DNA of 64,000 nt from Ruminococcus flavefaciens (GCA_023662725.1 JAMPIL010000005.1:1-64000); one strand, 5' to 3'. Positions 25,630-35,292 are shown, counted from the stretch's first letter. Numbers and translations: made by a program. Notes: generated by a model not told the origin, from the letters alone.

Positions 25630-26582
25630 TGAATGAACAGAATGCTGTTTCAATGAAAACAGATGTAAAAGAGAAAAAGAAAAAAGTTCGCAGGATGTCT
25701 TACGAAAGAAGAAAGGCGCTTTACGGATATGGTTTTATTTCGCTCTGGCTTGTCGGAACGCTGATGTTTTTTCTTATTCCTCTGGGAAAATCGCTATGGT
25801 ACTCATTTAATGAAGTAACAATCGAAACAGGAGGAATAGTTACTGAATGGAAGGGGCTTGGAATGTATTCATATGCCTTGAATGAAGACCGTGATTTTGC
25901 CGATAATCTTGGAGATATGCTTCTTGAAACTCTATGGAAAACGCCTCTTATCCTGATTTTCTCACTGTTTATCGCTGTTATTCTTAATCAGAAATTCAAG
26001 GGAAGAACTCTTTCAAGAGCAATTTTCTTCCTTCCTGTAATTATTGTTACAGGACCTGTTTTCAAAATAATCAGCGGTGATATGAATTCGACCGGAAACA
26101 CCGGCGCAGAACAGTTTTCTACGATGTTTTCAACTGATCTGGTCGGGGAGCTTATGCAGTTTCTGGGAATTTACGGACTAAGCGATAAAATGAATACCAT
26201 AATTTCAGCCGTCGCCGATAACATTTTCGGAATAGTATGGAGTTCGGGAATACAGATACTCCTGTTTCTTGCTGCTCTTCAGAACATTCCGCCGTCGGCA
26301 AAGGAAGCTGCTCAGATGGAGGGCGCAACGGCTTGGGAATATTTCTGGAAGATTACTTTTCCTTATGTAAGTCCGTTTATTCTTGCGAATCTTATTTTTA
26401 CGGTCATTGATTCGTTTACAAGTCCGATGAATACTGTTATGAAGCGTATTCTTGAGACAAAGAGCGAATGGAAATACGGCGAGGCTTCGGCTATGGCATG
26501 GATATATTTCCTTATCGTTCTTGCCGCCATCGGCATAATTTCCGCAATAGTAAATAAATTTATTTACTATGAGGTCGATTAA
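25629..26582 (+). CDS. sugar ABC transporter permease, second MalF type
   Basis: 317 residues, ATG overlapping the previous TGA by one base, with GGAAGGGGG upstream. Six membrane helices after a basic N-terminus (KEKKKKVRRMSYERRK); the EAA loop is EAAQMEGATAWEYFWKITFP. A long extracytoplasmic segment after the first helix (about residues 55-95) distinguishes it from the first MalF-type gene at 18733, so it is not a recent duplicate. It forms a second permease pair with the next gene. Confidence 0.92.
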   Translation: MNEQNAVSMKTDVKEKKKKVRRMSYERRKALYGYGFISLWLVGTLMFFLIPLGKSLWYSFNEVTIETGGIVTEWKGLGMYSYALNEDRDFADNLGDMLLETLWKTPLILIFSLFIAVILNQKFKGRTLSRAIFFLPVIIVTGPVFKIISGDMNSTGNTGAEQFSTMFSTDLVGELMQFLGIYGLSDKMNTIISAVADNIFGIVWSSGIQILLFLAALQNIPPSAKEAAQMEGATAWEYFWKITFPYVSPFILANLIFTVIDSFTSPMNTVMKRILETKSEWKYGEASAMAWIYFLIVLAAIGIISAIVNKFIYYEVD

Positions 26583-26596
26583 GGAGGTGGAGCAAT

Positions 26597-27628
26597 ATGT
26601 CAGATAATACCATCGATCCTGTCGTTAAGTCCGAACACGAGATCGGCAGCGGCATGAGTAAAAAGCAGGCGAAAAAAATTCGTTTGCAGTTTATGTCGAG
26701 AGAAGAGATCGGCTATGTAAGAAGAAAAGCTGCACTTGAAAAAGTATGGCCGTTTTTCAGGTTCGTTATTCTTTTCGGATTGGGATTTGTAATTCTCTAT
26801 CCTCTTATTTATATGGTGAGCTGCGCTTTCAGAGACAGAGCCGATATGAACGATCCGACAGTTATGTGGATTCCGAGGCACTACACTATTGAAATAATGA
26901 AGGAAACCATTAAGGCGATGGATTTCGGCAAGACTCTTAAAACAACTTTACTGCTGAATATAGGCTGTTCATTTGTTCAGGTAATTTCGTGCGCAATAAC
27001 AGGATACGGCTTTGCAAGATTTAATTTTAAGGGTAAGAAATTTCTTTTTCTCATTGTTATAATGATGATACTTGTTCCGCCGCAGGTTATTTCGCTTCCG
27101 CTGTTTGCACAATTCAGATTCTTTGGTATCAAGGGACTGTTTTCAGTCAATCTTATAGACAGTATGCTTACGATGTATCTTCCGGCAATTACGGCGAACG
27201 GAATACGTTCGGGACTTATGATTCTTATTTTCCGACAGTTCTTCAAGGGACTTCCGAAAGAGCTTGAGGACGCTGCTTATATCGACGGATGCGGTCCTTT
27301 TATGACATTTATAAGAGTTATGATACCAAATGCGGTTTCATCTTTCCTTACTGTTTTTCTCTTTTCGGTCGTATGGTACTGGAACGATTATTATGTAAGC
27401 ACAACTTTCTTCACCAATACAAATACTGTTGCAACTATGCTTTATAATATTGATACAAGACTCAGCGAGGCTCTTTTTAATGATGCGACTGTCAAGATAG
27501 ATCCACGTGAGCTGATCGTTTGGAAAGAAGCTGGCTGTTTGCTTTCAATAACTCCTATTCTTGTCATTTATGTGTTCCTGCAAAAGCATTTCACGGAGGG
27601 AATTGAGCGTTCGGGACTTGTTGGTTAG
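26597..27628 (+). CDS. carbohydrate ABC transporter permease, second MalG type
   Basis: 343 residues, with RBS AAGGAGGTGG 5-6 bases before the ATG. A long basic cytoplasmic N-terminus (about 55 residues) precedes six membrane helices; the EAA loop reads DAAYIDGCGPFMTFIRVMIP. An extra loop near the C-terminus (residues about 265-310, TRLSEALFNDATVKIDPREL) is not typical of MalG. Last gene of the uptake operon; a terminator follows at 27661-27700. Confidence 0.92.
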   Translation: MSDNTIDPVVKSEHEIGSGMSKKQAKKIRLQFMSREEIGYVRRKAALEKVWPFFRFVILFGLGFVILYPLIYMVSCAFRDRADMNDPTVMWIPRHYTIEIMKETIKAMDFGKTLKTTLLLNIGCSFVQVISCAITGYGFARFNFKGKKFLFLIVIMMILVPPQVISLPLFAQFRFFGIKGLFSVNLIDSMLTMYLPAITANGIRSGLMILIFRQFFKGLPKELEDAAYIDGCGPFMTFIRVMIPNAVSSFLTVFLFSVVWYWNDYYVSTTFFTNTNTVATMLYNIDTRLSEALFNDATVKIDPRELIVWKEAGCLLSITPILVIYVFLQKHFTEGIERSGLVG

Positions 27629-27660
27629 TTTCTTTTATTAATTCATCAAAAATTTACAAC

Positions 27661-27700
27661 AGCTTTCTGGAAAAATCTCCGGAAAGCTATTGCTTTTTGC
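27661..27700 (+). terminator. terminator of the uptake operon
   Basis: AGCTTTCTGG (27661-27670) pairs with CCGGAAAGCT (27679-27688), one pair being G-T, followed by ATTGCTTTTT. The T tract overlaps the -35 of the next promoter. Confidence 0.75.
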
Positions 27701-27718
27701 GGAAAGACGTGGTATAAT
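27690..27718 (+). promoter_or_regulatory. promoter of the S10 leader
   Basis: TTGCTT (27690-27695) and TATAAT (27713-27718) with a 17-base spacer; transcription would begin near 27725. No other good promoter is seen before rpsJ. Confidence 0.7.
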
Positions 27719-27724
27719 GATATT

Positions 27725-27968
27725 CGTTGAGTACGCAGTGTGCGTACTGACTGCAGAAGATATGCGAGGAAGCAGAAGGTTGCTGCCGGTATGGCAGGTA
27801 ATTTCTGTGGAGTATGTCCGATTTTAAACCGGGCGATTGGGATAATGAACACAGTTTGTGGTATTTAAAACTTGCGCAGCTTGCGTATGCGTAAGGATAA
27901 TAATGCCCTAACTATACACGCTTGAAATCCTGATTACTCGGAAAACATACCGTTTTTCGAGTTTTTTT
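27725..27968 (+). ncRNA. structured leader or small RNA ahead of the S10 operon
   Basis: About 244 bases without a credible gene but with ordered hairpins: AGTACGCA/TGCGTACT (27730-27748), CAGAA-CTGCC/GGCAG-TTCTG (27773-27806), CTTGCGCA with TGCGTAAG (27871-27895), and a terminal stem CTCGGAAAAC/GTTTTTCGAG with T7. Because no second promoter is visible between this terminator and rpsJ, the likeliest reading is a ribosomal-protein attenuation leader for the S10 operon, in the manner of L4 control in E. coli. A free-standing RNA is the alternative. Confidence 0.6.
27937..27968 (+). terminator. terminator or attenuator before rpsJ
   Basis: CTCGGAAAAC (27937-27946) pairs with GTTTTTCGAG (27952-27961), nine Watson-Crick pairs and one G-T, then seven T. 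A further small hairpin, CACACG-GAAG-CGTGTG (27987-28002), follows before the rpsJ ribosome binding site. Confidence 0.8.
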
Positions 27969-28050
27969 ATCAGAAAAAGCGTGAAACACACGGAAGCGTG
28001 TGAAATCCCAGATTTGCGTCCCCATAATATTTCCTAAGGAGGCGAAAATA

Positions 28051-28365
28051 ATGGCAGTCAACGAAAAAATCAGATTCAAGATCAAGGGCTACGATCACGC
28101 TACTGTTGATATTGCAGCAGCTAAGATCGTTGAAGCAGCTAAGAGAAGCGGCGCAAGAGTTTCAGGACCTATCCCGCTCCCTACAGATAAGGAAGTTGTT
28201 ACAATTCTTCGTGCTGTTCACAAGTATAAGGACAGCCGTGAGCAGTTTGAAATGAGAACTCACAAGAGACTCGTAGACGTTATCCGTCCTACAGAGAAAA
28301 CAACAGCTGCTCTTGATAAGCTTGAAATCCCAGCAGGTGTAGACGTTGTTATGGAGGTTAAGTAA
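28051..28365 (+). CDS. rpsJ: ribosomal protein S10
   Basis: 104 residues from ATG 28051, with AAGGAGG at 28036-28042; an upstream in-frame start at 28000 has no [23 protein letters not shown] and the conserved loop [20 protein letters not shown] identify S10. It joins the 30S head and also serves in NusB-dependent antitermination. First gene of the S10-spc-alpha cluster, behind the structured leader. Confidence 0.98.
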   Translation: MAVNEKIRFKIKGYDHATVDIAAAKIVEAAKRSGARVSGPIPLPTDKEVVTILRAVHKYKDSREQFEMRTHKRLVDVIRPTEKTTAALDKLEIPAGVDVVMEVK

Positions 28366-28477
28366 TTAACCGCAGTTTACGCTGAAATGCCGCAATTGGG
28401 ATGCGGCAATGGCGGTATTCCGCCGGTCATGTTGATAACTTGATTATCAACCAATAACCTATAGGAGGAAATGCTAA
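28366..28477 (+). promoter_or_regulatory. three-hairpin leader between rpsJ and rplC
   Basis: Unusually long spacer in a cluster whose other gaps are mostly 0-40 bases. It holds GCCGCA/TGCGGC (28389-28407), GGCGG-TATT-CCGCC (28411-28424) and TTGATAA/TTATCAA (28432-28450) in a row, none followed by a T run. They are not terminators; mRNA processing or binding of a ribosomal protein near the rplC start is plausible. Confidence 0.45.
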
Positions 28478-29110
28478 ATGCAGAAAGGTATTATCGGTAA
28501 GAAGATCGGTATGACACAGATCTTCGACGAGACAGGAAAAGTTGTTCCTGTAACAGTTGTTGAAGCCGGTCCGTGCGTTGTTGTACAGAAGAAAACTGTA
28601 GAAAACGACGGTTACGCAGCTCTTCAGCTCGGCTACGGAGACGTTAAGGCTCAGAGAATGAACAAGCCTATGAAGGGTCACTTCGATAAGGCTGACGCAG
28701 GTTATAAGGCTACTCTTAAAGAGTTCAGACTTGACGACTGCGATTCACTCAACGTAGGCGACATCGTTAAGGCTGATACATTTGCTGTCGGCGACGCTAT
28801 CGATGTTGTCGGAACAAGCAAAGGTAAGGGATTCCAGGGCGCAATCAAGCGTCACAATCAGCACAGACTTAAGGAAACTCACGGTACAGGTCCTGTTCAC
28901 AGACAGGCTGGTTCTATGGGCGCTTGCTCTTCACCTTCAAGAATCTACAAGGGTAAGGGCATGGCAGGTCACATGGGTGCAGAACAGGTTACTGTTCAGA
29001 ATCTCGAAGTAGTTAAAATAGACGCAGAAAACAATCTCATCGCTATCAAGGGTGCTGTTCCTGGTCCAAAGGGCGGTATCGTTTATATCGTTGACAGCGT
29101 TAAGGCTTAA
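28478..29110 (+). CDS. rplC: ribosomal protein L3
   Basis: 210 residues. [20 protein letters not shown] at the start and the loop [20 protein letters not shown] with GHMG are L3 signatures; that loop reaches the peptidyl transferase centre. RBS ATAGGAGG 8 bases upstream. An early-assembling 50S protein; it follows the three-hairpin spacer. Confidence 0.98.
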   Translation: MQKGIIGKKIGMTQIFDETGKVVPVTVVEAGPCVVVQKKTVENDGYAALQLGYGDVKAQRMNKPMKGHFDKADAGYKATLKEFRLDDCDSLNVGDIVKADTFAVGDAIDVVGTSKGKGFQGAIKRHNQHRLKETHGTGPVHRQAGSMGACSSPSRIYKGKGMAGHMGAEQVTVQNLEVVKIDAENNLIAIKGAVPGPKGGIVYIVDSVKA

Positions 29111-29127
29111 GGAAGGAGGAAACGTAA

Positions 29128-29751
29128 ATGTCTACAATTTCAGTATTCGATATGGCTGGTAATCAGGTTTCCGAAACAGAGCTTTCAGACGCTGTATTCG
29201 GAATTACTCCCAACGAGGCTGTAATGCACGCAATGGTAGTTAACTACCTTGCTAATCAGAGACAGGGTACGCAGTCCACTCTTACAAGAACAGAAGTAAG
29301 CGGCGGCGGCAGAAAGCCCTGGAGACAGAAGGGTACAGGTCATGCAAGACAGGGTTCAACACGTGCTCCTCAGTGGGTTCACGGCGGAATCGCTCTCGGT
29401 CCGAAGCCCAGAGATTACAGATATTCCCTTAATAAGAAAGTAAGAAGACTCGCTATGAAGTCTGCTCTTTCCGCTAAGGTTCTCGATAACAACATGATCG
29501 TTCTTAACGAGCTTTCTCTTGAAGGCTACAAGACAAAGACTGTTGTTAATATGCTTAAGGCTCTCGGCGTTGACGGTAAGGCTCTTATCGTAACAGCAGA
29601 GGCTGATGCAAAGGTTATCAAGAGCGCAGCTAACATCCCAGGTGTTAAGACTGCCGCTGTAAACACTCTTAATGTTTACGACATCCTCAACTACGATAAG
29701 TTCATCGTTGTTAAGAATGCCGTTGGAAAGATCGAGGAGGTGTACGCATAA
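29128..29751 (+). CDS. rplD: ribosomal protein L4
   Basis: 207 residues. The exit-tunnel loop is recognisable by [18 protein letters not shown]; the globular part begins near [13 protein letters not shown]. Besides its 50S role, L4 represses the S10 operon in some bacteria by binding the leader, which is relevant to the structured leader at 27725-27968. Stop codon overlaps the rplW start by one base. Confidence 0.98.
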   Translation: MSTISVFDMAGNQVSETELSDAVFGITPNEAVMHAMVVNYLANQRQGTQSTLTRTEVSGGGRKPWRQKGTGHARQGSTRAPQWVHGGIALGPKPRDYRYSLNKKVRRLAMKSALSAKVLDNNMIVLNELSLEGYKTKTVVNMLKALGVDGKALIVTAEADAKVIKSAANIPGVKTAAVNTLNVYDILNYDKFIVVKNAVGKIEEVYA

Positions 29752-30044
29752 TGAAAGCACCACAGGATATCATTCTGAAGCCCGTTATCACTGAAAAGTC
29801 AATGGACGAACTTCAGGCAGGCAAGTACACCTTTAAGGTTGCTACAGACGCCAACAAAGCAGAGATCAAAAAGGCTGTAGAAGTTCTTTTTGGCGTTAAG
29901 GTTGCTAAAGTCAACACAATGAACTGCAACGGCAAGGAAAAAAGAGTCGGCAGATTTGTTGGCAAAACATCTGACTGGAAAAAGGCTATCGTTACTCTTA
30001 CAGAAGATTCTAAGACAATTGAATTCTTCGAGGGTATGGTTTGA
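29751..30044 (+). CDS. rplW: ribosomal protein L23
   Basis: 97 residues. [20 protein letters not shown] and the [20 protein letters not shown] helix identify L23, which sits at the tunnel exit and docks trigger factor and SRP. Start ATG overlaps the L4 stop (TAATG), so translation is coupled; GAGGAGG lies inside the L4 gene. Confidence 0.98.
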   Translation: MKAPQDIILKPVITEKSMDELQAGKYTFKVATDANKAEIKKAVEVLFGVKVAKVNTMNCNGKEKRVGRFVGKTSDWKKAIVTLTEDSKTIEFFEGMV

Positions 30045-30119
30045 TCCGCCAATTAAGTAAAAGTCAGAAAGTATGGGAGTAATGCTCCCGCAAAAAACGC
30101 ATTTTAAGGAGTGAAATAA

Positions 30120-30953
30120 ATGGCTATTAAAAGCTATAAGCCTACGACACCTTCGAGACGTCAGATGACTGTTACTGATTACTCGGTTCTGTCTAAGGTT
30201 GAGCCGGAGAAAAGCCTTCTCGAACCAATGAAGAAAAAGTCGGGAAGAAACAGCTACGGCAGAATTACAGTTCGCCACAGAGGCGGCGGTAACAGAAGAA
30301 AGTACCGTGTTATCGACTTCAAGCGTGATAAGGACAACATGATCGCAAACGTTCTTACTCTTGAATACGATCCTAACAGAAGCGCGTTCATCGCTCTTAT
30401 TCAGTATGAGGACGGCGAAAAGAGATATATCCTTGCTCCTAACGGTCTTAAGGTTGGCGACAAGGTTGAATCCGGTCCTGAGGCTGATATCAAGCCCGGC
30501 AACGCTCTTAAGCTTGCTGATATTCCGGTTGGTACATTTATCCACGCTATTGAGCTTTATCCCGGCAAGGGCGCTCAGCTCGTAAGAAGCGCAGGAAATC
30601 AGGCTCAGCTTATGGGTAAAGAAGGAACTTATGCGCTTATCAGACTTCCTTCCGGCGAAATGAGAAAGGTTCCGATCGGATGCAAGGCTGCAATCGGTCA
30701 GGTTTCCAATATCGATCACGAGAACGTTAATTACGGTAAGGCCGGTAGAGTCCGCAATATGGGCTGGAGACCTACTGTAAGAGGTTCTGTAATGAACCCT
30801 TGCGATCACCCGCACGGTGGTGGTGAAGGTAAATCACCTGTCGGCCGTCCAGGACCTGTTACCCCTTGGGGCAAGCCTGCACTCGGCTACAAGACTCGTA
30901 AAAAGCATCACAGAACAGATAAGTTCATCGTAAAGCGCCGCAACGGCAAGTAA
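30120..30953 (+). CDS. rplB: ribosomal protein L2
   Basis: 277 residues, full length. [36 protein letters not shown] and the C-terminal [20 protein letters not shown] are diagnostic; the His in PHGGGEG lies near the peptidyl transferase centre. A 75-base gap with RBS AAGGAG separates it from rplW. Required for 30S-50S joining. Confidence 0.98.
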   Translation: MAIKSYKPTTPSRRQMTVTDYSVLSKVEPEKSLLEPMKKKSGRNSYGRITVRHRGGGNRRKYRVIDFKRDKDNMIANVLTLEYDPNRSAFIALIQYEDGEKRYILAPNGLKVGDKVESGPEADIKPGNALKLADIPVGTFIHAIELYPGKGAQLVRSAGNQAQLMGKEGTYALIRLPSGEMRKVPIGCKAAIGQVSNIDHENVNYGKAGRVRNMGWRPTVRGSVMNPCDHPHGGGEGKSPVGRPGPVTPWGKPALGYKTRKKHHRTDKFIVKRRNGK

Positions 30954-30974
30954 TCTGAAAGGAGGAACTGATTA

Positions 30975-31259
30975 ATGAGCAGAAGCATTAAAAAGGGACC
31001 TTATGTCCAGGAGGTTCTTCTTAAGAGAGTTGTGGCTATGAACGAAGCAGGCGAAAAGAAGGTTCTTAAAACATGGAGCCGTTCTTCAACAATTTTCCCT
31101 GATTTCGTAGGTCATACATTCGCTGTTCATGACGGACGCAAGCACGTTCCGGTTTATGTAACAGAAGATATGGTAGGTCATAAGCTCGGCGAGTTTGCAC
31201 CTACAAGAACCTATAAGGGCCACGCAGGCTCTAAAACATCCAATAACGGTAAGAGATAA
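30975..31259 (+). CDS. rpsS: ribosomal protein S19
   Basis: 94 residues. [11 protein letters not shown] at the start and [18 protein letters not shown] at the end are S19 signatures. A head protein of the 30S subunit that pairs with S13. RBS AAAGGAGG; 21 bases after rplB. Confidence 0.98.
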   Translation: MSRSIKKGPYVQEVLLKRVVAMNEAGEKKVLKTWSRSSTIFPDFVGHTFAVHDGRKHVPVYVTEDMVGHKLGEFAPTRTYKGHAGSKTSNNGKR

Positions 31260-31279
31260 GCGGAAGGAGGAGTTCAGAG

Positions 31280-31615
31280 ATGGAAGCAAGAGCTTATTTA
31301 AGAAATGCTCGTATATCACCCAGAAAGGTGCAGATTGTTCTTGACCTTGTCAGAAACAAGCCTGTTGACATCGCTTTGGCTACTTTAGATCTTACTCCGA
31401 AGGCTGCAAGTCCTATCGTTGCAAAGCTTATAAAGTCCGCTCAGGCAAATGCTGAAAACAACTTCAGCATGGATAAAGATAACCTTTATGTTGCTGAGTG
31501 TTTTGTAACACCCGGTCCTATCATGAAGAGAATCATGCCAAGAGCACAGGGCAGAGCATATAGAATTTTTAAGAGAACATCACACATCACAGTTGTTCTT
31601 AAAGAAAAAGAATAA
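31280..31615 (+). CDS. rplV: ribosomal protein L22
   Basis: 111 residues. [20 protein letters not shown] at the start and the long beta-hairpin [20 protein letters not shown] that lines the exit tunnel identify L22; changes in that hairpin give macrolide resistance in many bacteria. RBS GGAAGGAGG upstream. Confidence 0.98.
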   Translation: MEARAYLRNARISPRKVQIVLDLVRNKPVDIALATLDLTPKAASPIVAKLIKSAQANAENNFSMDKDNLYVAECFVTPGPIMKRIMPRAQGRAYRIFKRTSHITVVLKEKE

Positions 31616-31634
31616 TCCCAAGGAGGTTTGAATA

Positions 31635-32420
31635 ATGGGCCAGAAAGTTAATCCGCACGGTCTTCGTGTCGGCGTTATTAAGGATTGGGATTCACGCTGG
31701 TATGCCAATAAGGCAGATTTCGGCGACACTCTCGTTGAGGACTACAATGTTCGTAACTTCATTAAGAAGAGCTTGTATGCAGCAGGTGTTCCGAGAATCG
31801 AAATCGAGCGTTTCGCCGATAAGGTTAGAATTCACATCCACTGCGCTAAGCCCGGTATCGTAATCGGCAGAGGCGGCGCAGAAATCGAAAAGCTCAGAGC
31901 TAAGCTCGAGGCTATGATGAAGAAGCAGGTTTTCATCAATATTATTGAGGTTAAGCAGCCTGATATGGATTCCCAGCTCGTTGCTGAGAAGATCGCTCTT
32001 GATCTCGAAAACAGAGTTTCATTCAGACGTGCTATGAAGCAGTCTATCGGCAGAACAATGCGTCTTGGCGCAAAGGGTATCAAGGTTAAGGTTTCAGGCA
32101 GACTTGCCGGAGCTGAAATCGCAAGAAGCGAAAGCTACCACGAGGGTACTATCCCGCTTCAGACTATCCGTGCTGATATTGATTACGGCTTCGCAGAGGC
32201 TGATACAACTTACGGAAAGCTCGGCGTAAAGGTTTGGATCTATAAGGGCGAAGTTCTTAAGGGCGACGCTGCTAAGGCTGCTGCTCAGAGAGAAAAGATC
32301 GAGAGAAAGAACGAACCTAAGAACAACGACAGACGCCGCCGTGACGACAGACGTGACGGAAACAGACGCGGCGGAAGAAATTTCAACCGTGATGCAAAAA
32401 GAGAAGGAGGTAACCAGTAA
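31635..32420 (+). CDS. rpsC: ribosomal protein S3 with long Arg/Asn-rich tail
   Basis: 261 residues, about 40 more than Bacillus S3. [20 protein letters not shown], a KH domain with [15 protein letters not shown], and the C-terminal [13 protein letters not shown] are standard. From about residue 218 a tail of Lys, Arg, Asn, Asp and Gly follows ([20 protein letters not shown]), resembling RGG-type RNA-binding tails. S3 forms the mRNA entry channel with helicase activity. The stop overlaps the rplP start by one base. Confidence 0.97.
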   Translation: MGQKVNPHGLRVGVIKDWDSRWYANKADFGDTLVEDYNVRNFIKKSLYAAGVPRIEIERFADKVRIHIHCAKPGIVIGRGGAEIEKLRAKLEAMMKKQVFINIIEVKQPDMDSQLVAEKIALDLENRVSFRRAMKQSIGRTMRLGAKGIKVKVSGRLAGAEIARSESYHEGTIPLQTIRADIDYGFAEADTTYGKLGVKVWIYKGEVLKGDAAKAAAQREKIERKNEPKNNDRRRRDDRRDGNRRGGRNFNRDAKREGGNQ

Positions 32421-32845
32421 TGCTGCTTCCAAAAAGAGTTAAATACCGCAGAGTTCACAGAGGACGCTTAAAGGGTAAGGCATACAGAGGAAATAAGGTA
32501 ACTTACGGCGATTACGGTCTCCAGGCTCTTGAGCCTTCATGGATCACTTCCAATCAGATCGAGTCTGCCCGTATCGCTATGACTCGTTATATCAAGAGAG
32601 GCGGACAGGTTTGGATCAAGATCTTCCCTGATAAGCCTATCACAGAAAAACCGGCAGAAACACGAATGGGTTCCGGTAAGGGTTCGCCTGAATACTGGGT
32701 TGCAGTAGTTAAGCCGGGCAGAGTTCTTTTCGAGATCAAGGGTGTTCCGGAGGAAACTGCAAGAGAAGCTATGCGTCTTGCTATGCATAAGCTTCCTATC
32801 AAGTGTAAGTTTGTTACTAAAGCAGAGCAGGAGGTTGAGCAGTAA
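32420..32845 (+). CDS. rplP: ribosomal protein L16
   Basis: 141 residues. [20 protein letters not shown] and [20 protein letters not shown] identify L16, which holds the elbow of A-site tRNA. Start overlaps the S3 stop (TAATG) and the stop overlaps the L29 start, so three genes are translationally linked. Confidence 0.98.
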   Translation: MLLPKRVKYRRVHRGRLKGKAYRGNKVTYGDYGLQALEPSWITSNQIESARIAMTRYIKRGGQVWIKIFPDKPITEKPAETRMGSGKGSPEYWVAVVKPGRVLFEIKGVPEETAREAMRLAMHKLPIKCKFVTKAEQEVEQ

Positions 32846-33045
32846 TGAAGGCATCAGAAATCAGAGAAATGTCAGTTGATGAGCTCAACGAGAAGCTCAG
32901 CAGCCTGAAGGAAGAGCTTTTTGCGCTCCGCTTTCAGCACGCTATAAATCAGCTTGATAACACAGCTCGTTTAAAGGCTGTTAAAAAGGATATTGCACGC
33001 ATCAAGACAACTCTGCGTGAGGCAGAGCTTGCTGCAGAGCAGTAA
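32845..33045 (+). CDS. rpmC: ribosomal protein L29
   Basis: 66 residues, two long helices: [20 protein letters not shown] and [20 protein letters not shown], then [10 protein letters not shown]. Located at the tunnel exit beside L23. GGAGG in the end of rplP acts as RBS. Confidence 0.97.
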   Translation: MKASEIREMSVDELNEKLSSLKEELFALRFQHAINQLDNTARLKAVKKDIARIKTTLREAELAAEQ

Positions 33046-33064
33046 GAAAGGGAGGATTTAGCTA

Positions 33065-33325
33065 ATGTCTACTGAGAGAAACCTTAGAAAAACAAGAGTA
33101 GGTAAGGTTGTAAGCGATAAGATGGATAAAACCGTCGTAGTTGCTATCGTTGATAACGTTAAACACCCGCTTTATAAGAAAATCATCAAGCGTACCGTTA
33201 AGCTTAAGGCTCACGATGAAAACAATGAGTGCAGAATCGGCGATCGCGTTGAGGTTATGGAAACACGTCCGCTTTCAAAGGATAAGAGATGGCGTGTAAC
33301 AAATATCATTGAAAAAGCTAAGTAA
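33065..33325 (+). CDS. rpsQ: ribosomal protein S17
   Basis: 86 residues. [20 protein letters not shown] and the OB-fold end [20 protein letters not shown] are S17 signatures. A primary 16S binder needed early in 30S assembly. RBS GGGAGG upstream; 40 bases separate it from rplN. Confidence 0.98.
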   Translation: MSTERNLRKTRVGKVVSDKMDKTVVVAIVDNVKHPLYKKIIKRTVKLKAHDENNECRIGDRVEVMETRPLSKDKRWRVTNIIEKAK

Positions 33326-33364
33326 TTTTGATATAAGCTTTATGCTTGAAAGGAGGAACTCGCT

Positions 33365-33733
33365 GTGATACAGATGCAGACTTATCTTAAAGTCGCTGAT
33401 AACACAGGCGCTAAGGAGCTTATGTGTATCAGAGTTCTGGGAGGTACACGCCGCAGATATGCTAATATCGGCGATGTTGTAGTTGCTTCAGTTAAGAAAG
33501 CAACACCCGGAGGCGTTGTAAAGAAGGGCGATGTTGTAAAGGCAGTTATCGTTCGTTCAGCAAAGGGTCTCAGAAGAGAGGACGGAACTTATATCCGCTT
33601 CGATGAGAACGCTGCTGTTATTATTAAAGAAGATAAGAACCCAAAGGGTACTCGTATCTTCGGACCGGTTGCTAAGGAGCTCCGTGAAAAGGAGTATACA
33701 AAAATTCTCAGCCTCGCACCGGAAGTTCTTTAA
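33365..33733 (+). CDS. rplN: ribosomal protein L14
   Basis: 122 residues from GTG 33365 with AAAGGAGG upstream; the N-terminus [20 protein letters not shown] matches L14, which supports the GTG start. RVLGG and [15 protein letters not shown] are also conserved. It contacts 16S helix 14 as an intersubunit bridge and is the docking site of RsfS. Confidence 0.98.
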   Translation: MIQMQTYLKVADNTGAKELMCIRVLGGTRRRYANIGDVVVASVKKATPGGVVKKGDVVKAVIVRSAKGLRREDGTYIRFDENAAVIIKEDKNPKGTRIFGPVAKELREKEYTKILSLAPEVL

Positions 33734-33751
33734 TGGAGGTGTCATTCGATT

Positions 33752-34093
33752 ATGAGTAAGGTACACGTAAAAACCGGTGACACTGTTATCCTTCTCACCG
33801 GAAAGTATGAGGATAAATTCAACAGCAAGGGCGACAGAAAAACAGGTAAGGTTTTAGAGGTTAGCCCTAAAGAGGATAAGGTAATCGTTGAGGGTATCAA
33901 CATTATCACAAAGCACGTTAAGCCGACAAGAATGGGCGAAAAGGGCGGTATCGTTAAAACCGAAGCCCCTGTTTACGCTTCAAAGGTTCAGCTCGTTTGC
34001 CCTAAGTGCGGCAAGGCAACAAGAGTCGGCCACGTTTTTGAAGACGGCAAAAAGCTCCGCCTTTGCAAGAAGTGCGGCAAGTCTTTTGAATAA
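33752..34093 (+). CDS. rplX: ribosomal protein L24 with zinc ribbon end
   Basis: 113 residues. The KOW motif ([17 protein letters not shown]) and [13 protein letters not shown] are standard. The C-terminal region carries two CXXC pairs, [11 protein letters not shown] and [10 protein letters not shown], so it probably binds zinc, unlike the cysteine-free Bacillus L24. An assembly-initiating 50S protein. RBS TGGAGG upstream. Confidence 0.97.
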   Translation: MSKVHVKTGDTVILLTGKYEDKFNSKGDRKTGKVLEVSPKEDKVIVEGINIITKHVKPTRMGEKGGIVKTEAPVYASKVQLVCPKCGKATRVGHVFEDGKKLRLCKKCGKSFE

Positions 34094-34111
34094 TGTAAAG
34101 GAGAAACGACA

Positions 34112-34651
34112 ATGGCAAGATTAAAGGATTATTATGTTAGCGACGTTGCTCCGGCACTGATGAAGAAGTTCGGATACAAGAGCGTTATGCAGATTCCGAA
34201 GCTCGATAAGGTCGTTATCAACGTTGGCGCAGGCGAAGCTAAAGACAACGCTAAGGTCATCGACGCAATTATGACAGATCTCGCTGCTATCACAGGTCAG
34301 AAGCCTGTAGTATGCCGCGCTAAGAAGTCTGTTGCTAACTTCAAGCTTCGTGAAGGTATGCCGATCGGCGTTAAGGTTACTCTTAGAGCTGAAAAGATGT
34401 ATGAGTTTGTTGATAAGCTCTTCAATGTTGCGTTCCCTCGTGTTCGTGACTTCAGAGGTATAAGCGCAAATTCTTTCGACGGCAAGGGCAACTATTCAAC
34501 CGGTATCAAAGAACAGCTTATCTTCCCTGAGATCGAATACGATAAGATCGACAAGGTAAGAGGTATGGATATCAACTTCATCACAACAGCAAATACTGAT
34601 GAAGAAGCTAAAGAGCTCCTGACACTTCTGGGCGCTCCGTTCATCAAGTAA
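34112..34651 (+). CDS. rplE: ribosomal protein L5
   Basis: 179 residues. [40 protein letters not shown] and [20 protein letters not shown] identify L5, which binds 5S rRNA in the central protuberance. RBS AAAGGAG; 18 bases after rplX. Confidence 0.98.
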   Translation: MARLKDYYVSDVAPALMKKFGYKSVMQIPKLDKVVINVGAGEAKDNAKVIDAIMTDLAAITGQKPVVCRAKKSVANFKLREGMPIGVKVTLRAEKMYEFVDKLFNVAFPRVRDFRGISANSFDGKGNYSTGIKEQLIFPEIEYDKIDKVRGMDINFITTANTDEEAKELLTLLGAPFIK

Positions 34652-34667
34652 TCAGGGAGGAATAAAA

Positions 34668-34853
34668 ATGGCTAAGAAGGCAATGATCAACAAGCAGCAG
34701 AGAACTCCCAAGTATTCCACAAGAGCATATAACAGATGCAAGATTTGTGGCAGACCGCACGCATATCTCAGAAAGTTCGGCATCTGCCGTATCTGCTTCA
34801 GAGAGCTTGCTCACGACGGTCAGATTCCGGGTGTTAAAAAGGCAAGCTGGTAA
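34668..34853 (+). CDS. rpsZ: ribosomal protein S14, zinc-binding type
   Basis: 61 residues, the short C+ form. Two pairs of cysteines in [18 protein letters not shown] and [13 protein letters not shown] bind zinc. Ends in the usual PGVKKASW. This is the main S14 at its normal place in the spc operon. Confidence 0.98.
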   Translation: MAKKAMINKQQRTPKYSTRAYNRCKICGRPHAYLRKFGICRICFRELAHDGQIPGVKKASW

Positions 34854-34877
34854 AATACGAAAAGGAGGTCATTCGGC

Positions 34878-35276
34878 ATGCAAATCACTGATACAATAGC
34901 AGATCTTTTAACAAGAATTCGTAATGCGAATACTGCAAAGCACGCCACAGTTGACGTTCCCGCTTCAAGAGTTAAGAAGGATATTACACAGATTCTCGTT
35001 GACGAGGGTTATGTAAAGGGCTTTCAGCTCATTGAGGACGGCAAGCAGGGTGTTATCAGAATCACGCTTAAATACGGCGACAACAAGTCTCCGGTAATCA
35101 CAGGTCTTAGAAGAGTTTCTAAGCCCGGTCTGCGTATCTATTCAAGCTGCGCAGATATGCCAAAGGTTAGAAAAGGCCTTGGTATCGCAATCGTTTCAAC
35201 TTCAAAGGGAATCGTTACAGACAAGAAAGCAAGAGAGCTTAATGTCGGCGGCGAAGTTCTCGCATATATCTGGTAA
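34878..35276 (+). CDS. rpsH: ribosomal protein S8
   Basis: 132 residues. [20 protein letters not shown] and the C-terminal [20 protein letters not shown] with GGEVLAYIW are S8 signatures. In E. coli S8 represses the spc operon by binding near rplE; no such site was recognised here. RBS AAAGGAGG upstream. Confidence 0.98.
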   Translation: MQITDTIADLLTRIRNANTAKHATVDVPASRVKKDITQILVDEGYVKGFQLIEDGKQGVIRITLKYGDNKSPVITGLRRVSKPGLRIYSSCADMPKVRKGLGIAIVSTSKGIVTDKKARELNVGGEVLAYIW

Positions 35277-35292
35277 TTAGGAGGAAGCTGAT

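Noticed and set aside
27646-27852. A 68-codon minus-strand frame before the S10 leader
   Set aside because: No RBS, overlaps a terminator and promoter on the plus strand, and the hairpins indicate a structured RNA.
29799-30815. A 338-codon open frame on the minus strand across rplW and rplB
   Set aside because: It lies antisense to strongly conserved ribosomal genes, has no ribosome binding site, and its Ser/Leu/Asn-rich product is the usual shadow of biased codons.
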